A stretch of DNA of 64,000 nt from Pantoea piersonii (GTDB lineage Bacteria; Pseudomonadota; Gammaproteobacteria; Enterobacterales; Enterobacteriaceae), in contig NZ_RARB01000006.1 in assembly GCF_003612015.1 (NCBI RefSeq), positions 191,263-255,262 of the forward strand, given 5' to 3'. Below the pieces are notes generated by a model, which was not told where the DNA came from, did no database searches, and was given only the letters and a program-made list of their open reading frames with translations. Positions 1 to 8,764 of the stretch are shown piece by piece. Both the position numbers and the translations under genes were made by a program. Every line of letters begins with the position of its first letter. Within the stretch, counting starts at the first letter, position 1.

Positions 1-613
1 TAAAGCCTTTGGTATCGCTGACCGCGCACCAGTCAGGAAAGAGCACGCCGTGGGAAAACTTGCCCGCCAGCACCGGCTCCAGGTCGCCAATGGCACCCGC
101 GTCGAGCATCTCAGCCTTGAAGCCCAGCCGCTCGCGCAGTTCCAGGTGCTCGCGCTCGGCCGCCAGGCCGTGCGGCGTATCAAACACTTCAATCACCGGA
201 CGCTGACCAAGCAGCGTTTTATCCGGGCAGAGCGCCAGCAGCGCGGCAAAATCGTTGTAGACTTCACGCGTAAGCGTCGCCATCGCCTGCGAAATCGCGT
301 TAATGCGGCTGGGACGCGCGTTGCCGACGAAGCGTAAAAACCAGGGTAAAATCGACGGCACCGCCGCCGGACGCAGCGCCAAAGGCCCGGTCTGATCCAG
401 CAGCCAGCCGGGAATACGCTTGAGTATGCCTGGCTTAGAGAGCGGGATAATTTCGCTCACCGCCATCTGCCCGCAGCTCCATTTGGCCGTGCTGTCGCCC
501 GGCGCGGCCGGATCGATCAGCCACACCTGATGCCCCTCCTTTTGCAGGTAGAGGGCGCAACAGACGCCAACAATACCGCCACCAATCACTACTGACTGCT
601 GCTGTTTCGACAT
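1..613 (-). CDS. FAD-dependent amino-acid oxidoreductase (DAO/DadA-like), C-terminal part off window
   Basis: Partial gene: the ATG lies at 611-613 on the reverse strand and the frame runs open off the left edge, giving about 204 residues. The N-terminus carries a Rossmann FAD-binding stretch (VVIGGGIVGVCCALYLQKEG) followed by an acidic residue at the end of the second strand (WLID), typical of the DAO family that includes DadA, glycine oxidase and D-hydroxyproline dehydrogenase. Such enzymes oxidise the C-N bond of an amino acid or imino acid. It lies directly upstream-to-downstream with a DapA-family gene and an amino-acid ABC importer on the same strand, so it probably oxidises the imported compound. 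A D-hydroxyproline or other D-amino acid substrate is inference. It is not the dadA of this window, which lies at 8765. Confidence 0.8.
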   Translation of the reverse strand, partial: MSKQQQSVVIGGGIVGVCCALYLQKEGHQVWLIDPAAPGDSTAKWSCGQMAVSEIIPLSKPGILKRIPGWLLDQTGPLALRPAAVPSILPWFLRFVGNARPSRINAISQAMATLTREVYNDFAALLALCPDKTLLGQRPVIEVFDTPHGLAAEREHLELRERLGFKAEMLDAGAIGDLEPVLAGKFSHGVLFPDWCAVSDTKGF

Positions 614-675
614 GTTGTTTCACTCAGTTAAGCGGCTGACAAACGGGCTATTCGCCAGCCTGCGCGCCAGTCGGT

Positions 676-1554
676 TTAGCCCTGCGACGCTTCAAAAATT
701 TTGCGGAAATCGGCCTTCTCTTCGGCGGTCAGCGGCAGCAGCGGCATACGCGCATTGCCCGGCCTGAAGCCCGCCAGCTCGCAGCCATATTTTACCTTCT
801 GAATAAATTTGCCCTCTTCCATGCTCGCCATCACCGGGAACAGCGCGCGCATCACGTTCTGCGCGCCAGCCAGATCGCCGCTGCTGAACTTACGGTAGAA
901 GTCGCAGATCTGATCCGGGAAGCAGTTGGCCGGTCCGCAGATCCAGCTGCTGGCGCCCCACATAAAGAAGTCAAAGGCGACGTCGTCGGAGCCGCAGGAG
1001 AGCTGATAATGCGCTTTATAAGCGTTGCCAATCTCAACGGCGCGCAGCACGCTGCCGCTGCTCTCCTTAATGCCGACGACCCGAGGATGATCTTTGAACG
1101 CGTCCAGCACGCCAAAGCCTACCTCTACATTGGTGCGCACGGGATAGTTATAGAGAACCAGGTTAATGTCACTAAATTCATTTAAAATCGCCTGGTAATG
1201 CGCTATCAGCTCCTCTTGTGACGGCAGCGCGTAATAGGGCGGCGCGATCAGCAGGTTGTGGTAGCCCGCCTCAACCGTCTGTCTGACCTGTTCCAGCACC
1301 TCGCGGGTACAGGAGCCGTTGGCACCTGCGATCAGCGTGCCGCGATCCCCCACCACGGTTTTCACCGTTTTCAGTACCTGACGGCGCTCTTCGTTGGTGA
1401 GCGCATAGTATTCGCCGGTCGAGCCGAGCGGTACAAAACCACTTACGCCCGCCTTAAGCTGATACTCCAGAATCGCGGCCAGTTGATCGTGATCGACGTC
1501 GCCCGCATCGTTAAACGGGGTGACCAGCGCAGGTAAAATGCCTTTCATCTTCAT
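676..1554 (-). CDS. DapA/NanA-family lyase or deaminase
   Basis: 292 residues, the usual length for the dihydrodipicolinate synthase family of TIM-barrel class I aldolases. Visible family marks are GSTGE at residues 44-48, the YNYP tyrosine region at 134-138 and the Schiff-base lysine K163 in GIKESSG. The family includes DapA, N-acetylneuraminate lyase, 2-keto-3-deoxy acid aldolases and 1-pyrroline-4-hydroxy-2-carboxylate deaminase. Here it follows an amino-acid ABC importer and precedes an FAD amino-acid oxidoreductase, the arrangement known from bacterial hydroxyproline degradation clusters. A catabolic deaminase or dehydratase role is therefore more likely than lysine synthesis, but the substrate is not shown by the sequence. 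Confidence 0.85.
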   Translation of the reverse strand: MKMKGILPALVTPFNDAGDVDHDQLAAILEYQLKAGVSGFVPLGSTGEYYALTNEERRQVLKTVKTVVGDRGTLIAGANGSCTREVLEQVRQTVEAGYHNLLIAPPYYALPSQEELIAHYQAILNEFSDINLVLYNYPVRTNVEVGFGVLDAFKDHPRVVGIKESSGSVLRAVEIGNAYKAHYQLSCGSDDVAFDFFMWGASSWICGPANCFPDQICDFYRKFSSGDLAGAQNVMRALFPVMASMEEGKFIQKVKYGCELAGFRPGNARMPLLPLTAEEKADFRKIFEASQG

Positions 1555-1579
1555 GGTTACAGCTCCTGTGGATCGGTTA

Positions 1580-2245
1580 TCAAAGGGCGTAGCGACGCAG
1601 CAAACGCGACTCGACGACGCCCACCAGACGCGTTAAGGGGAATGCCACGACGAAATAGATCACAGCGACGGCGGTGAGAAACTCAACCGGACGCGCCGTA
1701 CTGTTGGATATGTTCTGGCCGACGAACATCAGGTCGGCGACGCCGACGGACGAGATCAGCGCGCTCTCTTTAAACAGGCTGACCACGTTCGACAGCAACG
1801 TTGGCACGGCGCGCAGCAGCGCCTGCGGGAAAATAACGTAAAGCACCCTGGCGGCAGGCGTCAGGCTGAGCGCCACGCAGGCGTCATGCTGCTCGCCAGC
1901 GATCGACTTCAGCGAGCCGCGAAAGGTTTCGCTGGTGATCGCCGCCATATACATCACCAGTGAAAGCGTGACGCAGACCCAGGGCGAAATATCGAGCCGG
2001 AAGACCACCGGAAAGCAAAAGAACACCCAGAACAGCTGGATCAGCAGCGGCGTTCCGCGAAAGAACTCCACGTAGAGCGTGAGCAGCCAGCGCAGCGGCG
2101 CAAAAGAGGAGAGGCGCAGCAGGCTGATAACAAAGCCCGCCAGGCTTCCCAGCACGGCGCAGCTCAGCGTAAAAATCAGTGTGATGCCCAGCCCCTGCAG
2201 CAGCACGTGCCAGTAAGAAAAAACCTGCGTGAAATCAAGCGTCAT
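1580..2245 (-). CDS. Polar amino-acid ABC transporter, permease subunit
   Basis: 221 residues with several hydrophobic segments and the HisM/GlnP-type inner-membrane permease signature (YVEFFRGTPLLIQLFWVFF near the middle, then EQHDACVALSLTPAARVLYVIFPQALLRAVP, the EAA-like loop that contacts the ATPase). It forms the membrane channel with the neighbouring permease at 2256. The two permeases are 10 bases apart and are followed downstream by the DapA-family gene. Family assignment is firm; the transported amino acid is unknown. Confidence 0.92.
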   Translation of the reverse strand: MTLDFTQVFSYWHVLLQGLGITLIFTLSCAVLGSLAGFVISLLRLSSFAPLRWLLTLYVEFFRGTPLLIQLFWVFFCFPVVFRLDISPWVCVTLSLVMYMAAITSETFRGSLKSIAGEQHDACVALSLTPAARVLYVIFPQALLRAVPTLLSNVVSLFKESALISSVGVADLMFVGQNISNSTARPVEFLTAVAVIYFVVAFPLTRLVGVVESRLLRRYAL

Positions 2246-2255
2246 AATCCGCTCC

Positions 2256-2927
2256 TTAGCGCGCCGTCGCCGCGTCCTGACGACGCTCGATCCAGGAAAC
2301 CAGCTGGGAAATCGGCAGCGATAGCGCGAAGTAGATCAGCGCGATCAGCGAGTAGGTTTCCAGCGGACGATAGCTTTCGGTGGCGATGTTCTTCCCCACG
2401 TACATCAGGTCGGAGATGGCGACAATCGCGACCAGCGCCGTCTGCTGCAGGATGGAAATGCCGTTGGTCATCAGCACCGGCAGCGCGCTGCGAAACGCCT
2501 GCGGCAGCACCACATAAAGCGTCTGCTGCAGGCCGTTCAGCCCCAGCGCCACGCCAGCGTCGTGATGTTCTCGCGGTACGGCCTGCACGCCCGCGCGGTA
2601 GGCCTCGGCGTTAAACGCGGCCAGGTTCAGCCCTAGCGCCAGAAAGCCCATATATATCGGATCGATAAACAGGTTGAACATCATCGGAACGCAGTAGTAA
2701 AACCAGACGATTTGCAGCAATACCGGCGTACAGCGAAAAAACTCAATAAATAATTTCGTTGGCCAGCGAATAACAGAAAAGCGGCTCATCGCCATCAGGC
2801 ATAAAATAAATCCCAGCGTCAGGCCAAGCACGTTCGCCATCAGTGAAAGCTCAAGGGTTATTTTTAAGCCATCCCACAGCGCGTCAAAATGCCCGCTGAG
2901 AAAGTGGAAGTTGAATTGATAATCCAT
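2256..2927 (-). CDS. Polar amino-acid ABC transporter, permease subunit
   Basis: 223 residues, the second HisQ/GlnP-type permease of the importer. It has the usual FIEFFRCTPVLLQIVWFYY stretch after the first transmembrane segments and the EAA-type loop EHHDAGVALGLNGLQQTLYV before the last segments. It starts 9 bases after the ATPase gene stop and is probably cotranscribed with it. Together with the gene at 1580 it would make a heterodimeric channel. Confidence 0.92.
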   Translation of the reverse strand: MDYQFNFHFLSGHFDALWDGLKITLELSLMANVLGLTLGFILCLMAMSRFSVIRWPTKLFIEFFRCTPVLLQIVWFYYCVPMMFNLFIDPIYMGFLALGLNLAAFNAEAYRAGVQAVPREHHDAGVALGLNGLQQTLYVVLPQAFRSALPVLMTNGISILQQTALVAIVAISDLMYVGKNIATESYRPLETYSLIALIYFALSLPISQLVSWIERRQDAATAR

Positions 2928-2936
2928 CGCGCCCCC

Positions 2937-3773
2937 TTAATTAAGGTGTAAAACTTTTTCCAGAAACTCACGGGTGCGGGTCTCTTTCGGGCAGGTAAAT
3001 AACATTTCAGGATGACCCTGCTCGACGATTCTTCCGTTAGCGCAGAAAATAACGCGCGAGGCGATATTGCGCGCAAAGTGCATATCGTGGGTCACGATAA
3101 TCATCGCCATTTTTTGCTCGGCAAGCTGCATCATCACGTTCTGCACTTCGGTGACCATTTCCGGGTCGAGCGCGGAGGTGACTTCGTCAAACAGCATCAG
3201 CTCCGGCTCCAGCATCAGCGCGCGCGCAATCGCCACACGCTGCTTCTGTCCGCCCGACAGCTGGCTCGGATAGGCGTTAAGCTTGCTTTCCAGCCCGAAG
3301 CGCGCCAGCAAAGCGCGCGCCTTATCGGTGGCGGTTTTTTTCGCCACCTTGTGCACCTTAACCGGCGCCAGGATCAGGTTCTGTAAAACAGAGAGATGCG
3401 GGAAAAGCGTGTAGTGCTGAAATACCATTCCTATTTTTTTCTGAATATTATTATCGACGATTTTCGCCTGTTTCTCTTTATCGCCGACGATATAGTGTTG
3501 CTTCTGAAAATTAATGGTTCCGCGCTGAATCCCTTCCAGCCCCATTAATACGCGCAGCAAAGAACTTTTACCGCTGCCGCTAGGCCCAATAATCACCAGC
3601 CGGTCGTCGTTTTTCATGCTGAGCTGGAAATTATCCATAACGACCAAATCACCATATGCCTTGCTGACGTTTTCCAGCTGAATAAATTCGCCTTTATTAA
3701 ATTCATTGATAAATAACGGGCGTACGTCCTGCGGGCGAGCGGGAGCCGCCGCCAGATTGGTTGAGCCATTCAT
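2937..3773 (-). CDS. Polar amino-acid ABC transporter, ATP-binding subunit
   Basis: 278 residues from the ATG at 3771-3773, which has GGAG eight bases upstream; an in-frame ATG ten codons earlier lacks a ribosome site. Walker A is GPSGSGKS at residues 63-70, the signature is LSGGQKQRVAIARAL, and Walker B is LMLFDEVTSALDPE, followed by the switch histidine in IIVTHDM. This is the GlnQ/HisP type of ATPase. An N-terminal extension of about 30 residues before the first strand is slightly longer than in GlnQ. It energises the importer formed with the two downstream permeases and the binding protein upstream. Confidence 0.93.
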   Translation of the reverse strand: MNGSTNLAAAPARPQDVRPLFINEFNKGEFIQLENVSKAYGDLVVMDNFQLSMKNDDRLVIIGPSGSGKSSLLRVLMGLEGIQRGTINFQKQHYIVGDKEKQAKIVDNNIQKKIGMVFQHYTLFPHLSVLQNLILAPVKVHKVAKKTATDKARALLARFGLESKLNAYPSQLSGGQKQRVAIARALMLEPELMLFDEVTSALDPEMVTEVQNVMMQLAEQKMAMIIVTHDMHFARNIASRVIFCANGRIVEQGHPEMLFTCPKETRTREFLEKVLHLN

Positions 3774-3829
3774 AGTTATTTCTCCGCTGCGTGCGGAATG
3801 CACGCGACTCTGTGAAATTCAATCAGCTG

Positions 3830-4663
3830 TTATTTGGCGGCGTTTGCCTGAATGGACGCCTGGTTAACCAGCCTGTCGATATCGCCCGTGGCGCGACGCT
3901 GGCTCAGGTAAATGTTAAGTACATCCAGATCGGCCGCGGAGACAGCGCGCGGCAGGCCGAAGGAGACGCCCTGCTTCGCCAGCGCCGGGGTGGGCAGGAT
4001 CTCTTTCGCCCAGTCCGGGTTCGCCACGGCGAACAGGTGGTTGGTGTCGCTGGCGTCAACCAGTACGTCCGCGCGCCGCGCCATCAGGGCCATGCGGCTT
4101 TCGTCGTTACCCGGCAGACGCATAATTTTGGCTTTTTTGATCGCGGCGCTGATCGCTTTATCCTGCGCCGTGCCCGACATTACCGCGAAGGTCACCTCTT
4201 CCTTATCGTAATCCGCCAGTTTATTGCCCAGGCCGTTTACCTTCGGGTTCTGCTTATTGACCAGGAAAGAGATTTGATAATCCTGCGCCGGTACTGAGAA
4301 GCCCACCGCCAGCGCGCGCTCCGGCGTCTGATTCAGCGCCATCGCCAAATCCCATTTGTCGCTCTGCAGGCCCGCGACCAGCGTGTCCCAGCTGGCGTCA
4401 ACGAACTGCACCTTCACCTTCAGCACGTTCTGCGCAAAGTCGCGGCACAGTTCGGCAAAGTAGCCGCTGTACTGCTGCGTTTTTGGATCGCGCATGACGT
4501 AAGGCGCCGCTGGTGCCGCGCCGCAGCGCAGCACGCCTTTTTGCTGAATTGTCTGCCAGAAGTTGTCGGCAGCCAGGGCGGAAGATGCCGGGGCGCACAG
4601 CGCGCTGCCCAGCGCCAGACAGCAGGCGAGCTTTTTAAAAGCGGATAAACGAACACTGACCAT
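3830..4663 (-). CDS. Amino-acid ABC transporter, periplasmic substrate-binding protein
   Basis: 277 residues from the ATG at 4661-4663 (GAGG five bases upstream; a TTG five codons earlier is less likely). A Sec signal peptide is visible, with basic residues then a hydrophobic core ending at SSALA before ADNFW. The mature part follows the SBP_bac_3 pattern (GVLRCGAAPAAPYV, then YSGYFAELCRDFA, later MALMARRADVLVDAS). It is the first gene of the importer operon and would capture an amino acid or related compound in the periplasm. Ligand not determinable from the sequence alone. Confidence 0.9.
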   Translation of the reverse strand: MVSVRLSAFKKLACCLALGSALCAPASSALAADNFWQTIQQKGVLRCGAAPAAPYVMRDPKTQQYSGYFAELCRDFAQNVLKVKVQFVDASWDTLVAGLQSDKWDLAMALNQTPERALAVGFSVPAQDYQISFLVNKQNPKVNGLGNKLADYDKEEVTFAVMSGTAQDKAISAAIKKAKIMRLPGNDESRMALMARRADVLVDASDTNHLFAVANPDWAKEILPTPALAKQGVSFGLPRAVSAADLDVLNIYLSQRRATGDIDRLVNQASIQANAAK

Positions 4664-4758
4664 AACGACCTCGTCCAAACGTTAGATGTTGCGAACAGGA
4701 ACAGTTGGGTGTGTTACTTCCTTAATTTGTGTGCATCCTTGTATGCATTACCACTCGG

Positions 4759-4788
4759 AGAATAGAAGCACAAAATTAACAAAGTCAA
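4759..4788 (-). promoter_or_regulatory. Candidate sigma-70 promoter of the importer operon
   Basis: Reading leftward, TTGACT (4783-4788) is separated by 18 bases from TATTCT (4759-4764), about 100 bases before the binding-protein start. Just downstream lies TGCAT-6-ATGCA, an imperfect inverted repeat of the kind bound by LysR regulators; the LysR gene at 4874 ends next to it. Hexamers are good matches; the regulator link is inference. Confidence 0.45.
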
Positions 4789-4873
4789 CCAATATGGTTT
4801 ACTTATGGTCAAACTTTGACGCCGATCGCCAGATGGGTGTGACCGGCGTCATAAAGCAGAAGAGAGGCGGGTT

Positions 4874-5776
4874 TTAGAGATCGAGTGACTGGATGAATTT
4901 TTCCAGAATGGCATTTGCACGGCGGCCGGTGCGGGTGGCGATACCGATTTTACTGCTGAAGTGCAGGCGCGCTGGCGCAACGGCGCGCATCTGCGCTTTT
5001 TCCACCCACTGCGCGGCATAGTGATCGGGCAGGAAGCCGATAAAGCGTCCGGTCAGGATCAGAAACGCGATGCCTTCACGATCAGAGGCGGTCGCCGTGC
5101 AGTGCAGCTTCTGATGCATGCCAATCGCCTCGGCCGTCATGCGAAAGCCCGGCGCAACGGCGTCAAACTGCATCAGCTGTGCGTCGTCAGGCGGCGTTTC
5201 CTGAGAGAAGAGCGGGTGCTTGCTGCTACAGTAAAGGTTTGATTTCTCATCATAAAGCTGCATGTAGTCCAGTCCCGAAATCGGCGACGTCAGCGGCAGC
5301 GCGCCGACATGCAGCCGGCCGTCCATCAGCCCGCGTTCGATATCAGAAGCGGTCATCATGCTGATATTCAGCCGAATATCCGGGCCGCTGGCGCGCAGCG
5401 AATCCAGCGCATGGGTGATTTTCATACGCGGCTGCGTCACCAGATTATTAATAATCCCGATATTGAACTCGCCGCGCAGCTGCTTGTGCATCTGGTTAAC
5501 CTGCTGCCGGAAGTTCTCAATCGCCGCCATCATGCTGTCGCTGTGCCTGAGAATCTCGCGCCCTTCATCCGTCAGCGCAAAGCCCGATCGTCCGCGCTGG
5601 CACAGACGCATACCCAGCCGCTTTTCCAGGTCGCTCATGTTAAGGCTGATGGCGGAGCGCGTAATGCCCAGCAGGCTTTCTGCGGCTGAGAAACTTCCGC
5701 ACTCGCTCACCGTTTTAAATATGCGCAGCAGCTTCAGGTCAAAATCGGTGACCTGGGCCAGAGATTTGCTTTTCAT
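4874..5776 (-). CDS. LysR-family transcriptional regulator
   Basis: 300 residues with an N-terminal winged helix-turn-helix (FKTVSECGSFSAAESLLGIT RSAIS region, about residues 18-45) and a LysR substrate-binding domain from about residue 95 to the end. It lies between the importer operon, on the same strand, and the divergent aminotransferase operon starting at 5875. The 98-base spacer at 5777-5874 holds an imperfect inverted repeat (CATAAG then TTTATATG) that could be its operator. LysR proteins usually control the divergent neighbour, so it probably governs the aminotransferase-dadX operon, though the amino-acid importer is also possible. Confidence 0.88.
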   Translation of the reverse strand: MKSKSLAQVTDFDLKLLRIFKTVSECGSFSAAESLLGITRSAISLNMSDLEKRLGMRLCQRGRSGFALTDEGREILRHSDSMMAAIENFRQQVNQMHKQLRGEFNIGIINNLVTQPRMKITHALDSLRASGPDIRLNISMMTASDIERGLMDGRLHVGALPLTSPISGLDYMQLYDEKSNLYCSSKHPLFSQETPPDDAQLMQFDAVAPGFRMTAEAIGMHQKLHCTATASDREGIAFLILTGRFIGFLPDHYAAQWVEKAQMRAVAPARLHFSSKIGIATRTGRRANAILEKFIQSLDL

Positions 5777-5874
5777 AAGGTGAGATTTTCCATAAGTGAA
5801 GGTGAGTTTATATGCATTTAACTTACCTGAGACTTGATTGCAAACTCTCCTGACACCCGTCTGGAGGAAAAATC

Positions 5875-7206
5875 ATGTCCGAATCCGTTAATACCGCCTC
5901 GCTCAATTTACAGGCGCACTGGATGCCATTCAGCGCCAACCGTAATTTCCAGCGCGATCCGCGCTTTATCGTTGCCGCTGAGGGACGCTGGCTAACGGAT
6001 GATAAGGGGCGGCAGATATTCGACAGCCTCTCCGGACTCTGGACCTGCGGCGCTGGCCATACCCGCAGCGCGATCCAGCAGGCCGTGGCGAAGCAGCTCA
6101 GCACGCTCGATTACTCGCCCGGCTTCCAGTACGGTCATCCGCTCTCGTTTCAGCTGGCCGACAAGATCGCGCGCCGCATGCCAGGCGAGTTAAATCACGT
6201 CTTTTTTACCGGTTCAGGCTCCGAGTCAGCCGATACGGCAGTGAAGATGGCGCGTGCCTACTGGCGCGCCAAAGGCCAGCCGGCGAAAACCAAACTGATT
6301 GGCCGGGCGCGTGGCTACCACGGCGTGAATATCGCCGGGACCAGCCTGGGCGGCATCGGCGGCAACCGCAAGATGTTCGGCCAGTTTATGGATGTCGATC
6401 ATCTCCCGCACACGCTACAGGCCGATCTTCCTTTTACCCGAGGACAGGCTGAAACCGGCGGCGAAGCGCTGGCGAATGAGATGCTCAGGCTGATTGAGCT
6501 GCATGACGCCTCGAACATTGCCGCGCTGATCGTCGAGCCGCTCTCGGGATCCGCCGGTGCCATTATCCCGCCGCGCGGCTATCTGCAGCGCCTGCGTGAA
6601 ATCTGTACCCAGCACAATATCCTGCTGATATTCGATGAGGTCATTACCGGCTTTGGCCGCATGGGGCGCTGGAGCGGCGCGGAGTATTTTGGCGTCACGC
6701 CAGATATGCTCAATTTCGCCAAACAGGTCACTAATGGCGCTATTCCACTCGGCGGCGTGGTCGCCAGCAGCGAAATCTATAACACCTTTATGTCGCAGTC
6801 GCTGCCCGAGCACGCCGTTGAGTTTGCCCACGGCTACACCTACTCAGCGCACCCGGTCGCCTGCGCGGCGGGGCTTGCGACCCTCGACCTGCTGGAGAGC
6901 GAGTCGCTGATTGCCCAGTCTGCCGAACTGGCGCCCTGCTTTGAGCGCACCCTTCACGCCCTTGCCCGCTGTCCAAACGTCGTCGATATCCGTAACTGCG
7001 GTCTGGTGGGCGCTATTCAGCTGGCGCCGCGGGACGGCGATGCCACCGTTCGGCCTTTCGATGCCGGGATGGCGCTATGGAAAGCGGGTTTTTACGTGCG
7101 TTTTGGCGGCGACACGCTGCAGTTCGGCCCGATGTTCAACACGCAGCCCGCGGAACTGGATCGCCTGTTCGACGCGGTGGGCGAAGCCCTGCATCACATC
7201 AGTTAA
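5875..7206 (+). CDS. bauA: Omega-amino acid (beta-alanine) : pyruvate aminotransferase
   Basis: 443 residues, class III PLP-dependent aminotransferase. The N-terminus (HWMPFSANRNFQRDPRF) and the LSGLWTCGAGH and GSGSESADTAVKMARAYW segments match the beta-alanine/omega-amino acid:pyruvate group. K283 in NFAKQVTNGAIPLGG is the PLP lysine, after the IFDEVITGFGRMG motif. The reaction moves the amino group of beta-alanine (or a similar omega-amine) to pyruvate, giving malonate semialdehyde and alanine. The next gene is a semialdehyde dehydrogenase, as in the Pseudomonas bau locus, and dadA-dadX follow. Ribosome site GGAGG lies seven bases before ATG. The symbol is by homology and operon context. 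Confidence 0.85.
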   Translation: MSESVNTASLNLQAHWMPFSANRNFQRDPRFIVAAEGRWLTDDKGRQIFDSLSGLWTCGAGHTRSAIQQAVAKQLSTLDYSPGFQYGHPLSFQLADKIARRMPGELNHVFFTGSGSESADTAVKMARAYWRAKGQPAKTKLIGRARGYHGVNIAGTSLGGIGGNRKMFGQFMDVDHLPHTLQADLPFTRGQAETGGEALANEMLRLIELHDASNIAALIVEPLSGSAGAIIPPRGYLQRLREICTQHNILLIFDEVITGFGRMGRWSGAEYFGVTPDMLNFAKQVTNGAIPLGGVVASSEIYNTFMSQSLPEHAVEFAHGYTYSAHPVACAAGLATLDLLESESLIAQSAELAPCFERTLHALARCPNVVDIRNCGLVGAIQLAPRDGDATVRPFDAGMALWKAGFYVRFGGDTLQFGPMFNTQPAELDRLFDAVGEALHHIS

Positions 7207-7220
7207 GCGAGGCAAGCAAC

Positions 7221-8717
7221 ATGACCATTATTACCCATCTGATAAACGGCGAAATGCGCAAGCCCGACGGCCGTACAGCCAGCGTGTTCAACCCCGCTAC
7301 CGGCGAAGTGATTCGTCAGGTTGAGCTGGCGAGCGCCACCACGGTACAGGAGGCGATTGCTGCCGCCAGCGCCGCGCTGCCCGCCTGGCGCAGCATGCCC
7401 CCGGCGAAGCGGGCGCAGGTGCTGTTTCGCTTTAAACAGCTACTGGAGGCCAATGAAAAAGCGATCGTTCAGCTTATCAGCGAAGAGCATGGCAAGACCC
7501 TGGAGGACGCGGCGGGCGAGCTGAAGCGCGGAATAGAGAACGTGGAATACGCCAGCGCGGCGCCTGAATTGCTTAAAGGCGAATACAGCCGCAATGCGGG
7601 ACCGGATATCGACTCATGGAGTGACTTTCATGCGGTAGGCGTGGTGGCTGGCATTACGCCCTTTAACTTTCCAGCCATGGTGCCGCTGTGGATGTATCCG
7701 CTGGCGATCGCCTGCGGCAACACCTTTGTGCTCAAGCCGTCTGAGCGCGATCCCAGCTCCACGCTGCTTATCGCCTCGCTGTTCCAGCAGGCTGGCTTAC
7801 CCGCAGGCGTGCTGAACGTGGTGAACGGCGATAAAGAGGCGGTCGATGCGCTGATCGAAAGCGACGAGGTGAAGGCGATCAGCTTTGTCGGCTCTACGCC
7901 GGTTGCCGAGTATATCTACCGCGAAGGCACCCGGCGCGGCAAACGCGTGCAGGCGCTGGGCGGAGCGAAAAATCATGCGGTCGTCATGCCGGACGCCGAT
8001 CTTGATAACGCGGTCAGCGCGCTGATGGGGGCTGCCTACGGCTCCTGCGGCGAGCGCTGCATGGCAATCTCTGTCGCGGTATGTGTCGGCGATGCGGTGG
8101 CTGATGCGCTCATCGCCCGGCTCTCGCCCAAAATCACTGCGCTGAAGGTCGGGGCGGGCACCGCCTGCGGCCTGGATATGGGCCCGCTGGTGACCGCCGC
8201 GCACAAGGAAAAGGTGACCGGCTACATCGATGACGGGGTCGCCGCGGGCGCTGAGCTGGTCATTGACGGCCGCACGCTGCGCGTAGCAGGTCACGAGAAC
8301 GGCTACTTCCTCGGGGGATGCCTGTTCGATCGCGTCACGCCGGAGATGCGTATCTATAAAGAGGAGATATTCGGACCCGTTCTCTGCGTGGTGCGCGTCA
8401 GCTCGCTTGGCGAAGCCATCGCGCTGATCAACCGTCATGAATATGGCAACGGCACCTGTATTTTTACGCGTGACGGCGAAGCGGCGCGCACCTTCGGCAA
8501 CGAAATCGAAGCGGGCATGGTCGGCGTTAACGTGCCGCTGCCGGTGCCGGTCGCCTTTCACAGCTTTGGCGGCTGGAAACGCTCACTGTTCGGCGATCTG
8601 CATGCTTACGGTCCTGACGGCGTGCGCTTCTATACGCGTCGTAAAACCATCACTCAGCGCTGGCCCCGGCAGAAATCGCAGGAAGCGGCGCAGTTTGCCT
8701 TCCCCAGCAACAGCTAA
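7221..8717 (+). CDS. bauC: CoA-acylating methylmalonate/malonate semialdehyde dehydrogenase
   Basis: 498 residues from the ATG at 7221, which follows the aminotransferase stop by 14 bases. An upstream in-frame extension would overlap the aminotransferase and is rejected. Family marks of the MmsA group are the [19 protein letters not shown] segment, the nucleophile C280 in SCGERCMAI, and EIFGPVL. MmsA-type enzymes oxidise malonate or methylmalonate semialdehyde with NAD and CoA, with decarboxylation, to acetyl- or propionyl-CoA. Placement after a beta-alanine aminotransferase argues for malonate semialdehyde as substrate. mmsA is an equally valid family name. Confidence 0.87.
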   Translation: MTIITHLINGEMRKPDGRTASVFNPATGEVIRQVELASATTVQEAIAAASAALPAWRSMPPAKRAQVLFRFKQLLEANEKAIVQLISEEHGKTLEDAAGELKRGIENVEYASAAPELLKGEYSRNAGPDIDSWSDFHAVGVVAGITPFNFPAMVPLWMYPLAIACGNTFVLKPSERDPSSTLLIASLFQQAGLPAGVLNVVNGDKEAVDALIESDEVKAISFVGSTPVAEYIYREGTRRGKRVQALGGAKNHAVVMPDADLDNAVSALMGAAYGSCGERCMAISVAVCVGDAVADALIARLSPKITALKVGAGTACGLDMGPLVTAAHKEKVTGYIDDGVAAGAELVIDGRTLRVAGHENGYFLGGCLFDRVTPEMRIYKEEIFGPVLCVVRVSSLGEAIALINRHEYGNGTCIFTRDGEAARTFGNEIEAGMVGVNVPLPVPVAFHSFGGWKRSLFGDLHAYGPDGVRFYTRRKTITQRWPRQKSQEAAQFAFPSNS

Positions 8718-8764
8718 CCCTGAAACGGCTGCCTGGCAGCCGCTACGCTCAAGGAGTTCGCCAG

